A DNA stretch of 64,000 nucleotides, taken from NCBI GenBank assembly GCA_029532625.1, contig JARFXM010000003.1, positions 930,001 to 994,000 on the forward strand. Reading direction: 5' to 3'. This document shows, piece by piece, positions 46,489-58,111 of the stretch (positions within the stretch are counted from its first letter, which is position 1; each line of letters opens with the position of its first letter). The translations under genes and the position numbers were made by a program. This DNA is from Lomentospora prolificans (Eukaryota; Ascomycota; Sordariomycetes; Microascales; Microascaceae). Under the pieces are notes generated by a model, which did not search any database, was not told the origin of the DNA, and saw only the letters and a list, made by a program, of their open reading frames with translations.

Positions 46489-47144
46489 TGTGGCTCAATA
46501 GCTAGCAGTGTAGCCGAAATATGAAATATCCTAATATGAGAGGAAATTATGTCGAGAGGCTTCAAGGATATCCCGCTCTTAAGGACAACTGGCGAGGTCT
46601 AGGAGGGCCATGCACTCGTGATGTACTGTTTCTTCACGAGGTCAGCCTAATCACAGTGGGGAAACACCTGATGGTTCGGCGTGAGGGATCGCGCATGAAC
46701 CTGAAGAAGAAAATACGGGTGACCTTGATAAAACCAAAGGTCCAACGACGAGACGATTTATGTTGGTAGCCCACTTGAATGCTCTCGTTGAGGTGGTGGG
46801 AATGCCTCGTCGATTTCGATTTCTCCCAACAGTTGGAGACGGAGGTCGGCTGCGATGATTGAGCTCGGTTCGTACCTTTTAACACCGTACGGCCATCATT
46901 TCCCACACCATTTTCTGTTGGGGGATGGCTGGATACAGTCAACTGAGGATTATTAATTGATGCCGTAATCAAGTGTTGCCATGGGGGTTTTCGCGGAAAA
47001 GTAGCAAGTACCGTTCCTTTGACAGGTGGAGAGAACTTGGGAAGGTGTCTCTATGACCACCAAATTCGCCAGACTCCTCTGAAGGACAGCTTTTGAGGGA
47101 AGGGATAAGGCACCTCATCAAGTACGAGTATTGTTGTTTAAACC
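46489..47144. other. Divergent promoter between the TLC gene and Cog8
   Basis: These 656 nt contain both start regions. Open frames here are short and show no family features. Confidence 0.5.
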
Positions 47145-48410
47145 ATGGCCGATGATCTTCTACAAGTTCTCGGAATCCCGCCAGATGCCCGCGATGATGA
47201 AGTCCGTGGCTACGTAGCCAATCTAACTCAACTACGTCCAGCTTCGCTGGAGGGCACGGAAGCCGCGAAACTATCACGGTCCTCACACTCCCTTCTGATG
47301 ACCACACAGGCACTGTCTAAAAGATCATACGAACCAATTGTCAACTCTATCACCAAGCACGAAGATTTGCGGCGGACTCTCCCTCGCTTGGGATCCAGCT
47401 CCACAGAGCTCTGTGCATCGATCCCCAAAGTCGATTCAGAGGCCGTTCGATTCTCCAGTATCTTCAACAAGTCAAGCCAGCATTGTATCATGGTTAAACG
47501 GAGGCAAAATCTCCTCCTTCTCCGAAACGTGGAAAGACTAGTGGATATCTTAGAGTTGCCAACCCTCCTCTCAACCGCCATCGGCAGCGGGTCGTTGAGC
47601 CATTCGTCCGCTCTAGATCTAAACTCGCATGTCCGCCGCCTACGTGGCCTCTACCCCAAGTCACCACTAATAGCTTCCGTGGCCCAGCGAGCTGACATGC
47701 TCGTGTTGCAACTAACATCAGATCTCGTCACATCACTAGGCTCACCGGGTTTAAAATTAGCACCAGCTATGCGGGCGACAAGTCTCTTACGGCGTCTCTT
47801 ACCAGACACTATCCCCCTTTCTACTAGCGATGTGCATGATAAGACACTAGGTGCGCTCTTCATTCTTCGGCGGGTCTTGACGCTCGAGTCAACTCTCGAT
47901 GCACTTGAACCATTGCGTCTGTTGGCGGAGGAAGACGTGTTAAACGCCACGCAGAGTCGAGATACGCCCTGGTCGGGAGGCCAACATGCTGAAAGATATT
48001 TGAAACGATATATTGAGATATTTCGGGAACACAGCTTTGGTATGGTCTCAATGTTCAAGAGTATCTTTGTTCACCAGGACTTGGCCCTCACCGACCCATT
48101 AGAGCCGTTACCCCATGGCTTATCAACTCTGCTCCTTTACCTCACCGAAGGAGTCGTGAAGGTTCTAGACTATTACCTGGTTGCAGTTAGCGATACCGGT
48201 TCTCGTGACAGTATTTTGACTCAAGTCCTCTACTGTGCTGGAAGTCTCGGGAGGTTGGGGGGTGATTTTGGCAACGTTCTCTTTGGCGTCCGCTCCCAAA
48301 AAGAGTTGTTGGCCGCCGAACACGAGTGGGGGGTTGTTGCAAAACGCCATCGATTACTTAGCACCCGTCTCGAATCAGTGTTGGGTGACTACAAGACGAC
48401 CACTCGGTGA
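47145..48410 (+). CDS. cog8: Conserved oligomeric Golgi complex subunit 8 (Dor1 family)
   Basis: A single-exon frame of 421 residues beginning MADDLLQVLGIPPDARDDEV. Dor1-like features include the helical N-terminal half with RRQNLLLLRNVERLVDILELPTLL (quoted in parts: RRQNLLLLRN, VERLVDILELP), the HVRRLRGLYPKSPLIASV segment, the RYIEIFREHSFGMVSMFKSI stretch and DPLEPLPHGLSTLLL. COG8 belongs to lobe B of the COG tether, which captures retrograde vesicles at the cis-Golgi and supports glycosylation. The protein is shorter than the human subunit (about 610 residues) but ends with a natural-looking helix and stop, and no downstream exon was recognised. No intron is needed. Identification rests on remembered family conservation. 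Confidence 0.85.
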   Translation: MADDLLQVLGIPPDARDDEVRGYVANLTQLRPASLEGTEAAKLSRSSHSLLMTTQALSKRSYEPIVNSITKHEDLRRTLPRLGSSSTELCASIPKVDSEAVRFSSIFNKSSQHCIMVKRRQNLLLLRNVERLVDILELPTLLSTAIGSGSLSHSSALDLNSHVRRLRGLYPKSPLIASVAQRADMLVLQLTSDLVTSLGSPGLKLAPAMRATSLLRRLLPDTIPLSTSDVHDKTLGALFILRRVLTLESTLDALEPLRLLAEEDVLNATQSRDTPWSGGQHAERYLKRYIEIFREHSFGMVSMFKSIFVHQDLALTDPLEPLPHGLSTLLLYLTEGVVKVLDYYLVAVSDTGSRDSILTQVLYCAGSLGRLGGDFGNVLFGVRSQKELLAAEHEWGVVAKRHRLLSTRLESVLGDYKTTTR

Positions 48411-49998
48411 CGAGAGGTAGATAAGTCTCGCATTCTTTGGTTAACGTAAGGCTGAGAGTGGCCCATTCTTAATTCAGAGATCCATTGATCGCTCCTTACT
48501 TATTATTATGAGCGTAAAATAAGCCAGCGTTTGTTGCCCGAAGAAACAATCACCTTACTATGAGTGAGGCTGTGAACGGCTGCTCCAAACATTCCATCGT
48601 TCACAACTTCAAAGTACTAAACCGCATAGAAACTACCAGCCACCGCACTATACTCAAAATTAGATACCAAGGTAAGGCAAAAGCTACCAAAAGAAAATAC
48701 TTAGGCGTTTAAATATCTGAAAATCTGCAAAATTTATGAGGTACCACGTGTTACGACGTGACGCCTTGCTTACAAGCCGCCTAGCTGCTTGGAAGCACGA
48801 ACGTTGATATGCAAGATATCACGTTGGTATGCGATGACATGTACGACACTACTAGCAGTATCTAGAAGGTAAGAGCATAAAGCTATGATGCAGAGAATAA
48901 TAAGATAGATTGATGATCCTTCGATCCCATCTCCGAGCGAGGGATGACATGCTTCCTTGATATTACGAGGGAGGGCTGCCTGACAAGTCAGGCATATCTT
49001 CGTTGCTGGCATGGCCCTTGCGCGCTTCCTGCCTCTCTTATAACACCTAGCATTACAAGGGTCCTTAACATTGCTAAATATACTTTATCTAGTATAGTTG
49101 GTAAGGAAAACTATGAGTTTACTCAAATCGAAGAAACCAGCCTCTACGCGTTTGATATATATTTAAAGCTATAGATCGCGAATTTCTATTAATTTTAAAG
49201 CTCCTAAGATATTTGAAAATAATGAACTCGACGCAACTTAGTATTAAAGTGTAAACTCCAATAAGCTATAATTCTTACTCTAGAGAGATTATACAGATTA
49301 ATTTAGCTATGATATTAGGGTTAGTATATACTAATGTAGTTAGGGGTCAACTTCGGAGAAGGTTTATCTAATAATAAACCAATTTTTAGAAAAAAAAAAA
49401 ACTAGGAATAGCTTTTACGAAAAATCAAAGAAAAAAAAATATTATAATCATAGCTTCGAAATTTTAAAATAAATTTAGAACTTAAAATGAAATGAGTCAA
49501 AAGTATTTTTGTAAATAATTACTATAGGAAATAGGTGGCGGGAATCAACTTTAGTACTTCATTAACCTCAGTCATAGTTATGCGTCGAAAATTTATTATC
49601 TTTTCCTGAACGAACAAACACACGTTGGGAGCGGCCTTTCACGGTCTAACATTGAAACGTTGTGCGTCCTCCCGAGTCACAGGACATCCAAGATCCAACC
49701 GACTGGCTAGCCCCACATCAATGCTCCTTTTCACCCTTGCCACCTGAGTTCCCTGTGTGGACATCAGACGGGAAAACTACAGCTCCCGAACAGATATGGC
49801 CAGGACGCCTGATTTAGCTGGGACCATCAAGACCTTCCTTGCAAGTGCGTCTCCGCATGATCGCAACTCTGCGTTCATATCCTCAGTAGATAGGTCGCCT
49901 TTACCAATAGGGTACACCCGGACCGGCTTTATTTACACCACAGCAGTCGCTTAAAGTAGCTTCAACGTCTCTTTTACCGAGCTATCGGTTTATTAACC
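48411..49998. other. Intergenic region with possible solo LTR and AT-rich patch
   Basis: The left part is the Cog8 3' flank. From about 49050 to 49610 the sequence becomes AT-rich with A runs (49389-49400, 49430-49440) and many TA steps, like a mutation-decayed repeat. The last 350 nt, up to the carrier start, regain normal composition and hold its promoter. No gene was recognised. Confidence 0.5.
48750..49045. mobile_element. Possible solo LTR remnant
   Basis: The segment starts TGTTACGACG and ends TAACA, so its ends form the inverted TGTTA..TAACA expected of LTRs, 296 nt apart. It lies directly beside an AT-rich decayed patch, and the same first nine bases recur at 62861, again beside an AT-rich island. 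No flanking target-site duplication is visible, so this is weak and could be chance. Confidence 0.25.
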
Positions 49999-51017
49999 AT
50001 GGCGACCGTCTCCCCTCAGCCGGCCGAAATTGTCCTTCGGTCCAAATCTTGTAAGCACACGGATACTTCGATCACTTTACCATTCCTCGTTATTGACCTC
50101 CGTTCATAGCGAAGGGGAAACATTTTGCCTCTGGGCTAGTCTCCGGAATAGGCTCAGCGGTACTCCTCCAACCGCTGGACTTACTTAAAACGCGCGTCCA
50201 GCAACCTAACAGGCCATCTCTCGTAACTAGCTTAAGAGGTACGGTGAAATCGAAGCGAGACCAGGTCAACATATGGGCGTTATGGCGAGGCACCACCCCC
50301 TCGGCTCTACGCACGGGTTTCGGTTCAGCTCTCTACTTCATGCTTCTGAATACGCTACGTCAGAATGCGCTACGGATCCCTGCCCTTCGTGATCGCACCG
50401 TTGGCAATTACCATTCGTCCGATTTACCCAGTTTATCACATACTGCCAACCTTACTACTGGCGCGACAGCGAGAGTTTTGGCTGGGCTAGTTCTCATGCC
50501 CTTAACCGTAATCAAAGTTCGCTTCGAATCCAGTATGTACTCTTACCATACTATCCGTGGTGCTGCGCAAGACATCTACAGGAGCGGTGGTGTCCGAAGT
50601 TTCTTCTCCGGTTTTGGGCCCACCGCTATCCGAGACGGGCCGTATGCAGGCATGTACGTTCTCCTTTACGAGGGCATGAAGAAAAAGCTGAGCCAGGTTT
50701 CGGCGCCTCAACATGCCTCTAAAGAGCCTCGTACTTCAGAGCCAGGGAAGAGCAGTGCAGTTATCAATTTTTCATCCGCTATATTAGCAGGGGGCATATG
50801 CTCATTGATATCTAACCCCTTTGACGCTATCAAGACCAGAATCCAATTAGAGCCTGATCGCTATGCCAACATGGTGCAAGCATGCAGGAAGATGATAGCC
50901 TACGAAGGCTTGCGCTCTCTCTTTGACGGTCTTGCGCTGCGAATGGCGAGAAAGGCCCTGAGCTCTGCGTTGGCCTGGACGGTTTATGAAGAATTGATAC
51001 GCATTCGCTGGAATTAA
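49999..51017 (+). CDS. hem25: Mitochondrial glycine carrier Hem25 / SLC25A38
   Basis: Two exons (49999-50050, 50110-51017) give 319 residues; exon 1 encodes MATVSPQPAEIVLRSKS, and the ATG follows CC as in a favourable context. Three mitochondrial-carrier repeats are seen with signatures PLDLLKTRV, PLTVIKVRFES and PFDAIKTRIQ. Between them are HFASGLVSGIGSAVLLQP, IWALWRGTTPSALRTGFGSA, FFSGFGPTAIRDGPYAGMYV and YEGLRSLFDGLALRMARKAL. The Thr in place of Asp in the second signature and RTGFGSALYF are typical of Hem25. This inner-membrane carrier imports glycine for 5-aminolevulinate synthesis, the first step of haem biosynthesis. Length is normal for the family. Confidence 0.93.
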
Positions 51018-51238
51018 ACTTGGTCATAATATCTCCCTCAGAGAGATGACTCAGTGCGCTCTAGAGATCTATAGAGTTAAGTTTAGACATGTAAGATCAA
51101 TCTAATACAGGCTTGTTTTCCTTGCTTAAATATAAATAGGGCTTAGTTTGGCTTACATGGTATCTTCGTACATGAAACAAAACAGAGTAGGCGCTGGCTA
51201 GAACATCCCTGCACGGGCACAGCTGGCTCACGTTGTGC
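51018..51238. terminator. Convergent 3' flanks of Hem25 and coiled-coil gene
   Basis: Only 221 nt separate the two stops, so both transcripts must terminate here or overlap. An AT-rich stretch at 51085-51170 (AATATAAATA, TTTAGACATG) is the likeliest poly(A) site region. Inference from position only. Confidence 0.3.
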
Positions 51239-52470
51239 TCAAGCAGGTCTAGCACCAGCGAGATACATCAAAAGTGCTGGTGACTTGCTTCTCTTCCTAT
51301 CGCTGCTCTTCTTACGCACCCATTCGAATTCCGTGTCGCGGTGGTGGTGATGTTTTTTTTTGTCGTCAACTGAAAGTATCAACTTAGACCTCTTCTCTCG
51401 CACAAGTTTCGTATGCTTCCAAAGAGCATCCTGCTCCCATTCTGGGACCCATCGTTTAATGACCACATAATTTGCATCCTAGAAAATGCCGTTAGCTCTG
51501 CATACATAGGCGCTTCATCATCCATCCCCACGCCACCGCACGGCGATAAATGACTTACATCTTCGTCAAGGAAATAATCCACATCGAAAGTTCGCAGTGT
51601 CTCCAGGGACAGATGTTTCCGGGCCATTCGCGTATATTTCGGTTTTGCCTTTTCCGGTTTCTGTTCAGGTACTCTCTCCTTTCGTAGAATTGCTGCAATC
51701 TGCTGTTCGTCAAGGCCCGATTGGAGGAGTTGCTCCTGCAGTCGATGCTGGTACTCCCTCTCTCTCAGAGCGTGTTCTTCCTTCTCTCGCTGGATACGCT
51801 CTAGTTCCTTCTTTTTGTAGTGCTCTACCGCCTCTTCAGCTGCCTTCTCTCGGCGTTTCTGCTCCTCCGCCTCACGCTCTTCATCTTTAAGCCGCCTAAG
51901 TTCTAGTTCCTTCTTAATCCTTGCTTCTTCGTCGGCCTGGGCTTGGCGGCGTTTGATCTCGTCGAGTTCCTCTTTCGCCCGTCTAAGGTCCGCTTCTTCC
52001 TGCAGTTCCTTCGTTGCCCGTCTTTCTCGTTCCTCAAATTCCTTCGCCAATTTAAGGCTCTGAAGCTCACGCCTCGCTCTCTCCATCTCAAACTCCTCTC
52101 GCGTCATTAAACCTGATTGAGAGTGTGACCTAGAACGCGAACGGCGTCGAGGACGCGCGAGTTGAAGGCGGTTATGGCTTTCTTCATCATCTGATGAGTA
52201 TTCGTTGTAGATACGATTATTAATAACAACTGGTACCCCGTGAGCGGCGGGGGGGGACGAGATTCGCTCGCGAGACCGCTCGCGGGAAGCCGACCTGGTC
52301 GCAATAATGGTGGTTCTCTCTGGCTCAAGATAGGCGGGCGAGTGGTCAGTTGGATAATAGTGGCGGGGACGCCGCTGCTGATACGCAGGTACGTCTACAT
52401 AGTGCACAGGTGGGGATCGACGGCGCTCGACGCGGATGTCGATGTCCTCATCATCAGAATAATAGCTCAT
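51239..52470 (-). CDS. Fungal coiled-coil Arg/Ser-rich protein, function unknown
   Basis: Two exons (51559-52470, 51239-51478) give 383 residues; exon 1 ends VDYFLDED at GTAAGT and exon 2 continues DANYVVIKRWVPEWEQDALW. The N-terminus is acidic then Arg/Tyr-rich (RRRSPPVHYVDVPAYQQRRP), with an RS stretch RPRRRSRSRSHSQSG. Residues 120-265 are a long Glu/Lys/Arg coiled coil. The end is conserved-looking: MARKHLSLETLRTFDVDYF, RWVPEWEQ, and a His-rich KKKHHHHRDTEFEWVRKK. I recall ascomycete proteins with this C-terminal block, but no assigned function. The RS and coiled-coil parts alone do not justify calling it a splicing factor. Confidence 0.85.
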
Positions 52471-52982
52471 GATAGTGATGGCAATATTGACTGAAGTTAA
52501 CCGGGGATTATGCGATCGAGACCTTAAGGTGCAGTCTGAGAGTATTTAAGGGATGGTGGAGGAGGGGTGGGAGGAAATGAGGGGTCAAGGGCTGAGGTGA
52601 CGAGGGGTCCAAAAGCCCGCTTTTATGTCCGAGGGTCATCGCCAGCAGCCAGCGGGGTTCAACACATGCTCAAGTAGGGAGGCATCCAGCATGCATTGAA
52701 AGGGGCATGCATGCTGTGTACAGCCCTGTGGGCAGCAGTACCATCCCTCAAGTGCATTGGTCCATCCATGCGGCGGGTGGCAGTGAACCCGATCAAAAGA
52801 GGGGTCGTGCTGACATGCAGGACGACGAGCGCAGAGGAGGAAGTGGGTGGCCGGGAATTAATCTATTACTACAAAGAAGGTGGTGCTGCTGGTTAACATT
52901 CGTAGTTCAAGTGACTGAGCTAGCTAACGGGCGGCCCGGTGTGAGCATATTCGATTCGCTCACTCACCCAGAGCACGCATCA
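52471..52982. other. Promoter of the coiled-coil gene and prefoldin 3' flank
   Basis: GC is moderate, with repeated GCATGC-like words (52690-52712). The open frames on the plus strand have no family resemblance. Confidence 0.45.
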
Positions 52983-53494
52983 TTAGGCGCCTGGCCCCGC
53001 GGTTGGCGCGTGTTTTAGCATTTTGTCAATGTGCTCGCGACTGTTCTTCTGCGTGGTCTCCAGATAGGTAAGACGTTTACCCAGTGCATCGACATCACCT
53101 TCTAGAATCTTCACTTGGGAACTTAGCTTTTCGCAAAGTTTAGGCGACGGCACCGAAACAAACCTATTTTTTTTTTTATCAGTTTCTATCCTCTTAACAG
53201 GGCTGAATATAGTACGGACATTTTCCCAACGCCCTCATAGACTGACGTCGGTTGTGAGACCACAGAGAGCTCATCCAGGGTCAACTTAAGCAGTCGGATC
53301 TCCCTCTGCTTAGACGAGACTTGAGCGCGGGATAGGCTGATCTGCTGCTCAGCGGCGGCAGCTTGTGTTTCGATTTCTCGAATGAGCTATATACCTTTTT
53401 AAGCCCCAAGTATTCCGCAATGCACGGATCTGGATAGGACCGAATTTCTAATCCGGCGTCATACCTTTTCAAGTGCAGTACTGGATATTGACAT
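52983..53494 (-). CDS. pfd1: Prefoldin subunit 1
   Basis: Three exons (53465-53494, 53220-53386, 52983-53163) join in frame to 125 residues. Exon 1 encodes MSISSTALEK; exon 2 resumes LIREIETQAAAAEQQISLSR and ends VYEGVGKM; exon 3 starts FVSVPSPKLCEKLSSQV. The two long helices around a beta hairpin and the VYEGVGKMF motif identify the beta-type prefoldin subunit 1, followed by RLTYLETTQKNSREHIDKML. Prefoldin is a hexameric cytosolic chaperone that hands actin and tubulin to the CCT chaperonin. The second intron has a long run of A in front of its TAG acceptor (T run on the plus strand at 53167-53177) and donor GTCCGT. The gene has no exon long enough to stand out as an open frame. Confidence 0.9.
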
Positions 53495-54323
53495 TCTTCC
53501 AGGTGCAAGTCGTAGGTTACGAGCTAACTTGAGGGTAAGGTGACTCTGGGCTCTTTTTTCAAGACAATTTGGTATGGCTGTACGTGGCGGCGCTATTCTT
53601 CGTCAAAATCGGATGTAAATGACGGCTGATGTGAGAGAAGGAAAAGCCAAATTGAAATAACGCAAAAATCGGGGAGAGGTGTACAGGTTGATGCCTGTTT
53701 GAACTTCTTTTTCAGCCCCTCAGTTTTCCCCTCCTCTAAAAGACAGCCCAATTTAAACTGCCCTGACGCACGTCTGAAGATGCACCGTGGACATCCACAG
53801 GTTGTCAACATTACTACACGTGATCTAAGTCCAGCGGACAGTCGTTCTTGGTGACTCGAGAGTCGGGAAAGCCGAGAGGCTTGAACAAAAGCCACAGACA
53901 ACCCTCGCGCCACATTCGCCAGTAACTCGACCTCACATCCGGAAAGATGCTGCCATGGGGTTCAATAGGCGCCGTTATGAAGCAGCGACAACATAGTGTT
54001 TCGAAACACTTTTCACTACGAAAACAATATAGAACAATTCCAGGCGCGCCCTCTTCTCGAGAACATCTAAGCATGAAATTGCAGCACCTCTTGAAATAAC
54101 CTACCCATCTAGGGACAAGCCCGATCCGTTCTACGTTAGTGATCCAGGTCAATGATGAGAGTGGCCGATTGCTTGCTGACAGAGACAGACTCCAAGAACC
54201 CGAGCCATCCTACCACGCGATATCCAGGGCCTCGGGCCTCCTAAAGCACAAACAAGAAGTAATGATTGAGTAATTCGACCCACCATCAAGCGACTAAATC
54301 CGCTAAATACTGGTATACCCAGC
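53495..54323. other. Divergent promoter of prefoldin 1 and the TMF-like golgin
   Basis: No gene was recognised in these 829 nt; minus-strand frames at 53593-54152 overlap each other and look random. Confidence 0.5.
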
Positions 54324-56885
54324 ATGGCGTCCGGATTGCCCTCGAAATGGGGATCTTTTCTCCAGCAAGCAGTTGCAGGTGTCGAGGCGCGACTTGATAC
54401 AATACTCGCCGAAGGAGATCCTTCAGCGACATCTTCCCAGCCGCCTGATGGCAACAGATCATCTGTCGAGAGTACTTCCAAGGCTCCAATAGGTAATAAG
54501 AAACAGCAAACCCCCATTTCTTGCTGTAATTTATCCTACTTACACGGTCGATTCTTGTAGAAACACCCCGCCCAGGGCCTTCCTCCGGAAGACTGCAGGA
54601 ACGCCTCAACAGGGCAGTTACCATGAAGTCCACCACTACCAACTCATCCGCCTCCAGCAACGCCACCTTTCCGCGCCATAGGTCTTGTGATGAGCAGAGC
54701 GCGCAGTCCAAGAGCTCCAGCGATATCATTAAAACTGAGGTAAACTTGCAAGATGCAAACCCAAAAAACGTTGATGAGCGAGCATTACTCCACTCGACAC
54801 GGACCGTGAACTCTCATCCTGAACAGCAATTCTCCCCAGATGTGGGGGAGATCAGACAAAGTCTCACTCCAAATCTCCAACTTGATGAGAAACACACGAC
54901 GCATTCTTGCTCTGCCTGTGACGGGCTTCGTAATAGGATTGCGTTCCTTGAAGCCGAAGTGCTTCAACTAGAGTCTCAAAATCTTGGAGAGCAACACGAG
55001 CACGTAGAGAGGGCAGATGCACTTGAATCCAAACTGAAATTTTTAGCTCGTGAGATTACAGAATCTGCCCGAAAGTCTGCAGCCGCGGCACCAGCGGGGA
55101 GCGTCGAACAACAGCTAGCAGAGAGGGACGAAAAGATCGGCTTGCTAATGACGGAGGGCCAGTCTTTAGCTACCACGGAGCAAAAGCACCGCTCAATAAT
55201 AAAAAAATTGCGGGCCCAAGTAATGGAAAGTGACAAAGCCATTACCAAACTAAAGACGGATAACGATCGCCTCATGTCAGAGTTGGAGCTCTTGAAGACA
55301 TCCGAGTTCAGACACGACGAGCTTCAAGCTGCTCTCCAGGCACTCCGCATAGAGCACGAAGTTTCTCAAAAAGAGTTGGCGCGTTTTCGGGAGGATTTGT
55401 CTAGCAAGGACGAAACAATCAATAGATTGAAGTGCGAAATCGAGAGAACTACTCAGCTACTAGATAATGCCAGCTCTGGTTCCAGCGATCGCGCCCTAGA
55501 CGAAGCGCGGCTTCGGATTGCGGAGCTCGAAGCCACACTGATCACGCAAGGAGCAGAACAGAAACTTGCTCTGAACAAGGCTTATGCAGAAGTAGCCGAA
55601 TTCCGACAACGGGTTGAGGCAAGCCAGAGCCAGTACCTGCAAGCAAATGCAGAGGTGGAGATCTTGGAAAACAAACTAGAGGCAATGCGCATCATTGTCG
55701 AGGAGACGTCAAACAGCAGCGGCGGTTCACAGGCAAAGCTTCTTCGCCAGATTGAAACACTTCAATCACAACACGCCGTTGCTAATGAAAACTGGCAAGG
55801 CATCCAGGCGAGCCTCCTTACAAAAATTACCGCGCTAGAGAAAGAGCGAGATGAAATGAGTTACAGAGAGATGGAGCTAAGGAAGAAGGCAAAGGACCTG
55901 GTAAAGCCACTCCAAGGGTACCCACATTATTGGTCTACAAGATAAGACACTAATGAGTTCATATCTCAAGTCGTCACGATTTAGGCAGCAATCGGAACAG
56001 CTACAGCATCTCGAGTCTCAGATTGCGACATATCGAGATGAGATCGCAATAGCTAAGCAGGAATTGGTACGGGTACGAGAACAAGCCATGCCAATACGTA
56101 ACCGAGACGGGGACGGAAAGGCAAGCAAGCAGATGAAGCTCATTGAGGAGAGTAATGAGAGGGCTGGGCAAACTGCCGGCATCGTTCTGGATCGGAACAA
56201 TAGCCAGGCGTCCCCAGTGGCCACCCCCGCCCGAAGATCCATTTCCGATCATTCTGGGCCTGAGAGTAGCCGGGCACTTATTTTCGCACCTATATTGAGC
56301 AGCAGTAACCCGGAGAGCGGAAGGTCTAGCTCTAACCTTGCAACCAGCCTATCACACAACCTTCCACCATCTCCTGCTACCCCAATATACGCAGGCCAAT
56401 ATCCTCGACAGCAGGATACACCATTGGACATATCGGCTGGGTTTATTGTTGACCCTCACGAAGGCGATGCGGTCCCAGAGGAAGCAGCGGATGAGATCTT
56501 CTCACCACAACGCGGCACGCACGATATGGCATCTGTCTCAACAACGGCTGCTGGCCCATCAATACAACTGGTGGAAAGGATGAGTGCCGGCATTCGAAGA
56601 CTGGAAGCGGAAAAGCTTACGTCGCGAGAAGAGCTACTACGCGTTTCTCATCAGCGTGATGATGCGCGGGCACAGATTGTATCCTTGATGAAGGAGATAG
56701 AAGACTATAAACACTCTAGCGCGCGAGTCCAAGGGCTTGAAAAGGAGGTGGCGGAAATCAAAGAAAGATATCTAACCACTCTTGAATTGCTCGGAGAGAA
56801 AAGCGAGCTAGTGGAGGAGCTACAAGCGGATATTCAGGATGTCAAAGCTATGTATCGTGATTTGGTGGAGCGAACGGTCCGATAA
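54324..56885 (+). CDS. TMF/ARA160-like golgin (Sgm1-type coiled-coil protein)
   Basis: Three exons (54324-54492, 54561-55917, 55985-56885) give 808 residues. The N-terminus MASGLPSKWGSFLQQAVAGV with a tryptophan-containing amphipathic helix is typical of TMF and Sgm1 proteins. A Ser/Thr-rich linker follows, then long heptad coiled coil (ELLKTSEFRHDELQAALQAL, EARLRIAELEATLITQG). The end is the TMF TATA-binding-like domain: QLVERMSAGIRRLEAEKLTS, then REELLRVSHQRDDARAQIVS and LEELLGEKS-like helices, ending DIQDVKAMYRDLVERTV. Such proteins sit on the Golgi, bind Rab6/Ypt6 and tether vesicles. The second intron was placed at GTACCC..TTAG because this alone restores the frame into QQSEQLQHLESQIATYRDEI. 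The Rab interaction is inferred from the family. Confidence 0.88.
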
Positions 56886-56945
56886 ATCGATTTAACGTCC
56901 ATAACCGCCAATAGTTCGACAACCTACGTTTTTTTTTTTGCGTGT
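56886..56945. terminator. Sixty-base tail-to-tail spacer
   Basis: The golgin stop and the stop of the minus-strand ankyrin gene are 60 nt apart, with a T run at 56930-56939 on the plus strand. The 3' UTRs must overlap. Confidence 0.35.
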
Positions 56946-58111
56946 CTAGATCTCGATGCCCTCCCTCTCAGCCTCTCGCTCAATGTACCGACGTATCTGT
57001 GCCGAATAGTTTCTCATATGTCAGGTCAGTACGCTTTTGGTGCTGGGTTTGTTGGGCTTCGAACCTCCTTATCTGGCGAGAGCTGAATTGCGAGCATGCC
57101 GTCCACATCACGTTTCCTAGTGTCTGCGCCCGCCTTCATAAGCGTGACGGCTGCGTCTCCTAACATGCAAGGTCAGACAAACAAGTTCAAACCTGGCCCC
57201 GGCTTCATTGAATAGATCCTACCGTGGCCTTCTGCTACGGCGTGATGAAAGGGCGTATATCCCGAAACGTCAGTCGCATCTATTGGACTTTTGTGGCTTA
57301 GAAGGAGTTTGATCATAGGGGTTGACCCAGCTGCAGCCGCTCTGTGGATTGGGTATTGGCCACGCCTATCCCGAACTCTACTTGATACAGGTGGTTGTTG
57401 CTGGAAGAGAATATGAGCTAGTTCGGTGTTTCCTTTAGAGGCAATCAAGTGAAGCGCAGTCTACAAAATACGCCGTTGGCGGCAGGTGAGCATACAGCAA
57501 CATAGCAGAGGCCGGGGAACTGATTCACCTGGCCGTTATGGTCTATGTTCTATTAGTTGGTCGTTCGTGTGACGACATAATATTAAAGGGCTGGTGCCAC
57601 CTACTCCGCTGGTTGATATCAGCTCCCTTCGCAAGCAGGATTGAGAGTATTTCTTCCGAGTCCTTTATGTTCGCAGCAATCATGAAAGGCGACCAGCCGC
57701 TATCGTCCTGGGCAGTGCACGCCGCAACTCAATACATAGCCAACCAACTAGTGTCGGGGACTCACCTGAATATCGGGATCGAAATCAGGCAGTCCGACTA
57801 ACAAACGGACTACGTCCACACTATTGGCAGAAGCTGCCCAGTGAATGGGCAATCGGCCATCAGCGTCCTTCACTGACGCGTAGCGAGGATGAGACTTGAA
57901 AATTATGAGTGGACGAAGCGAGGGACCGAAGAATCAAATCGGATTCGACAGGATGAAGCGGAGGGGCCTGGCTACTGACTTTTATGAGGCCCTCAGCCTG
58001 AGATGCTGTCTTTGCATTAGCTGAGAAGCTTCAACAAGCTCTGCGAAATACCATACCGTCGCCCCGTCGTGCTGCATCATGGAGCAAGAAATTTGAGGCC
58101 TGCTCAGACAT
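56946..58111 (-). CDS. nas6: Ankyrin-repeat proteasome assembly chaperone, Nas6 / PSMD10-like
   Basis: Eight small exons (58057-58111, 57980-58020, 57766-57894, 57605-57707, 57529-57542, 57223-57460, 57065-57159, 56946-56996) join to 241 residues with frame kept. Exon 1 encodes MSEQASNFLLHDAARRGD. Six or seven ankyrin repeats follow: DADGRLPIHWAASANSVDVV, DDSGWSPFMIAANIKDSEEI, HNGQTALHLIASKGNTELAH, RRGQYPIHRAAAAGSTPMIK, VSGYTPFHHAVAEGHGDAAV and RDVDGMLAIQLSPDKEIRRY. Length and repeat number match Nas6/gankyrin, which binds the Rpt3 ATPase during assembly of the 26S proteasome base. Exon 5 is only 14 nt; it supplies NHNGQ between INQR and TALHL. The exon series is my reconstruction and the small ones need transcript support, but the continuous ankyrin consensus makes it likely. 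Confidence 0.82.
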
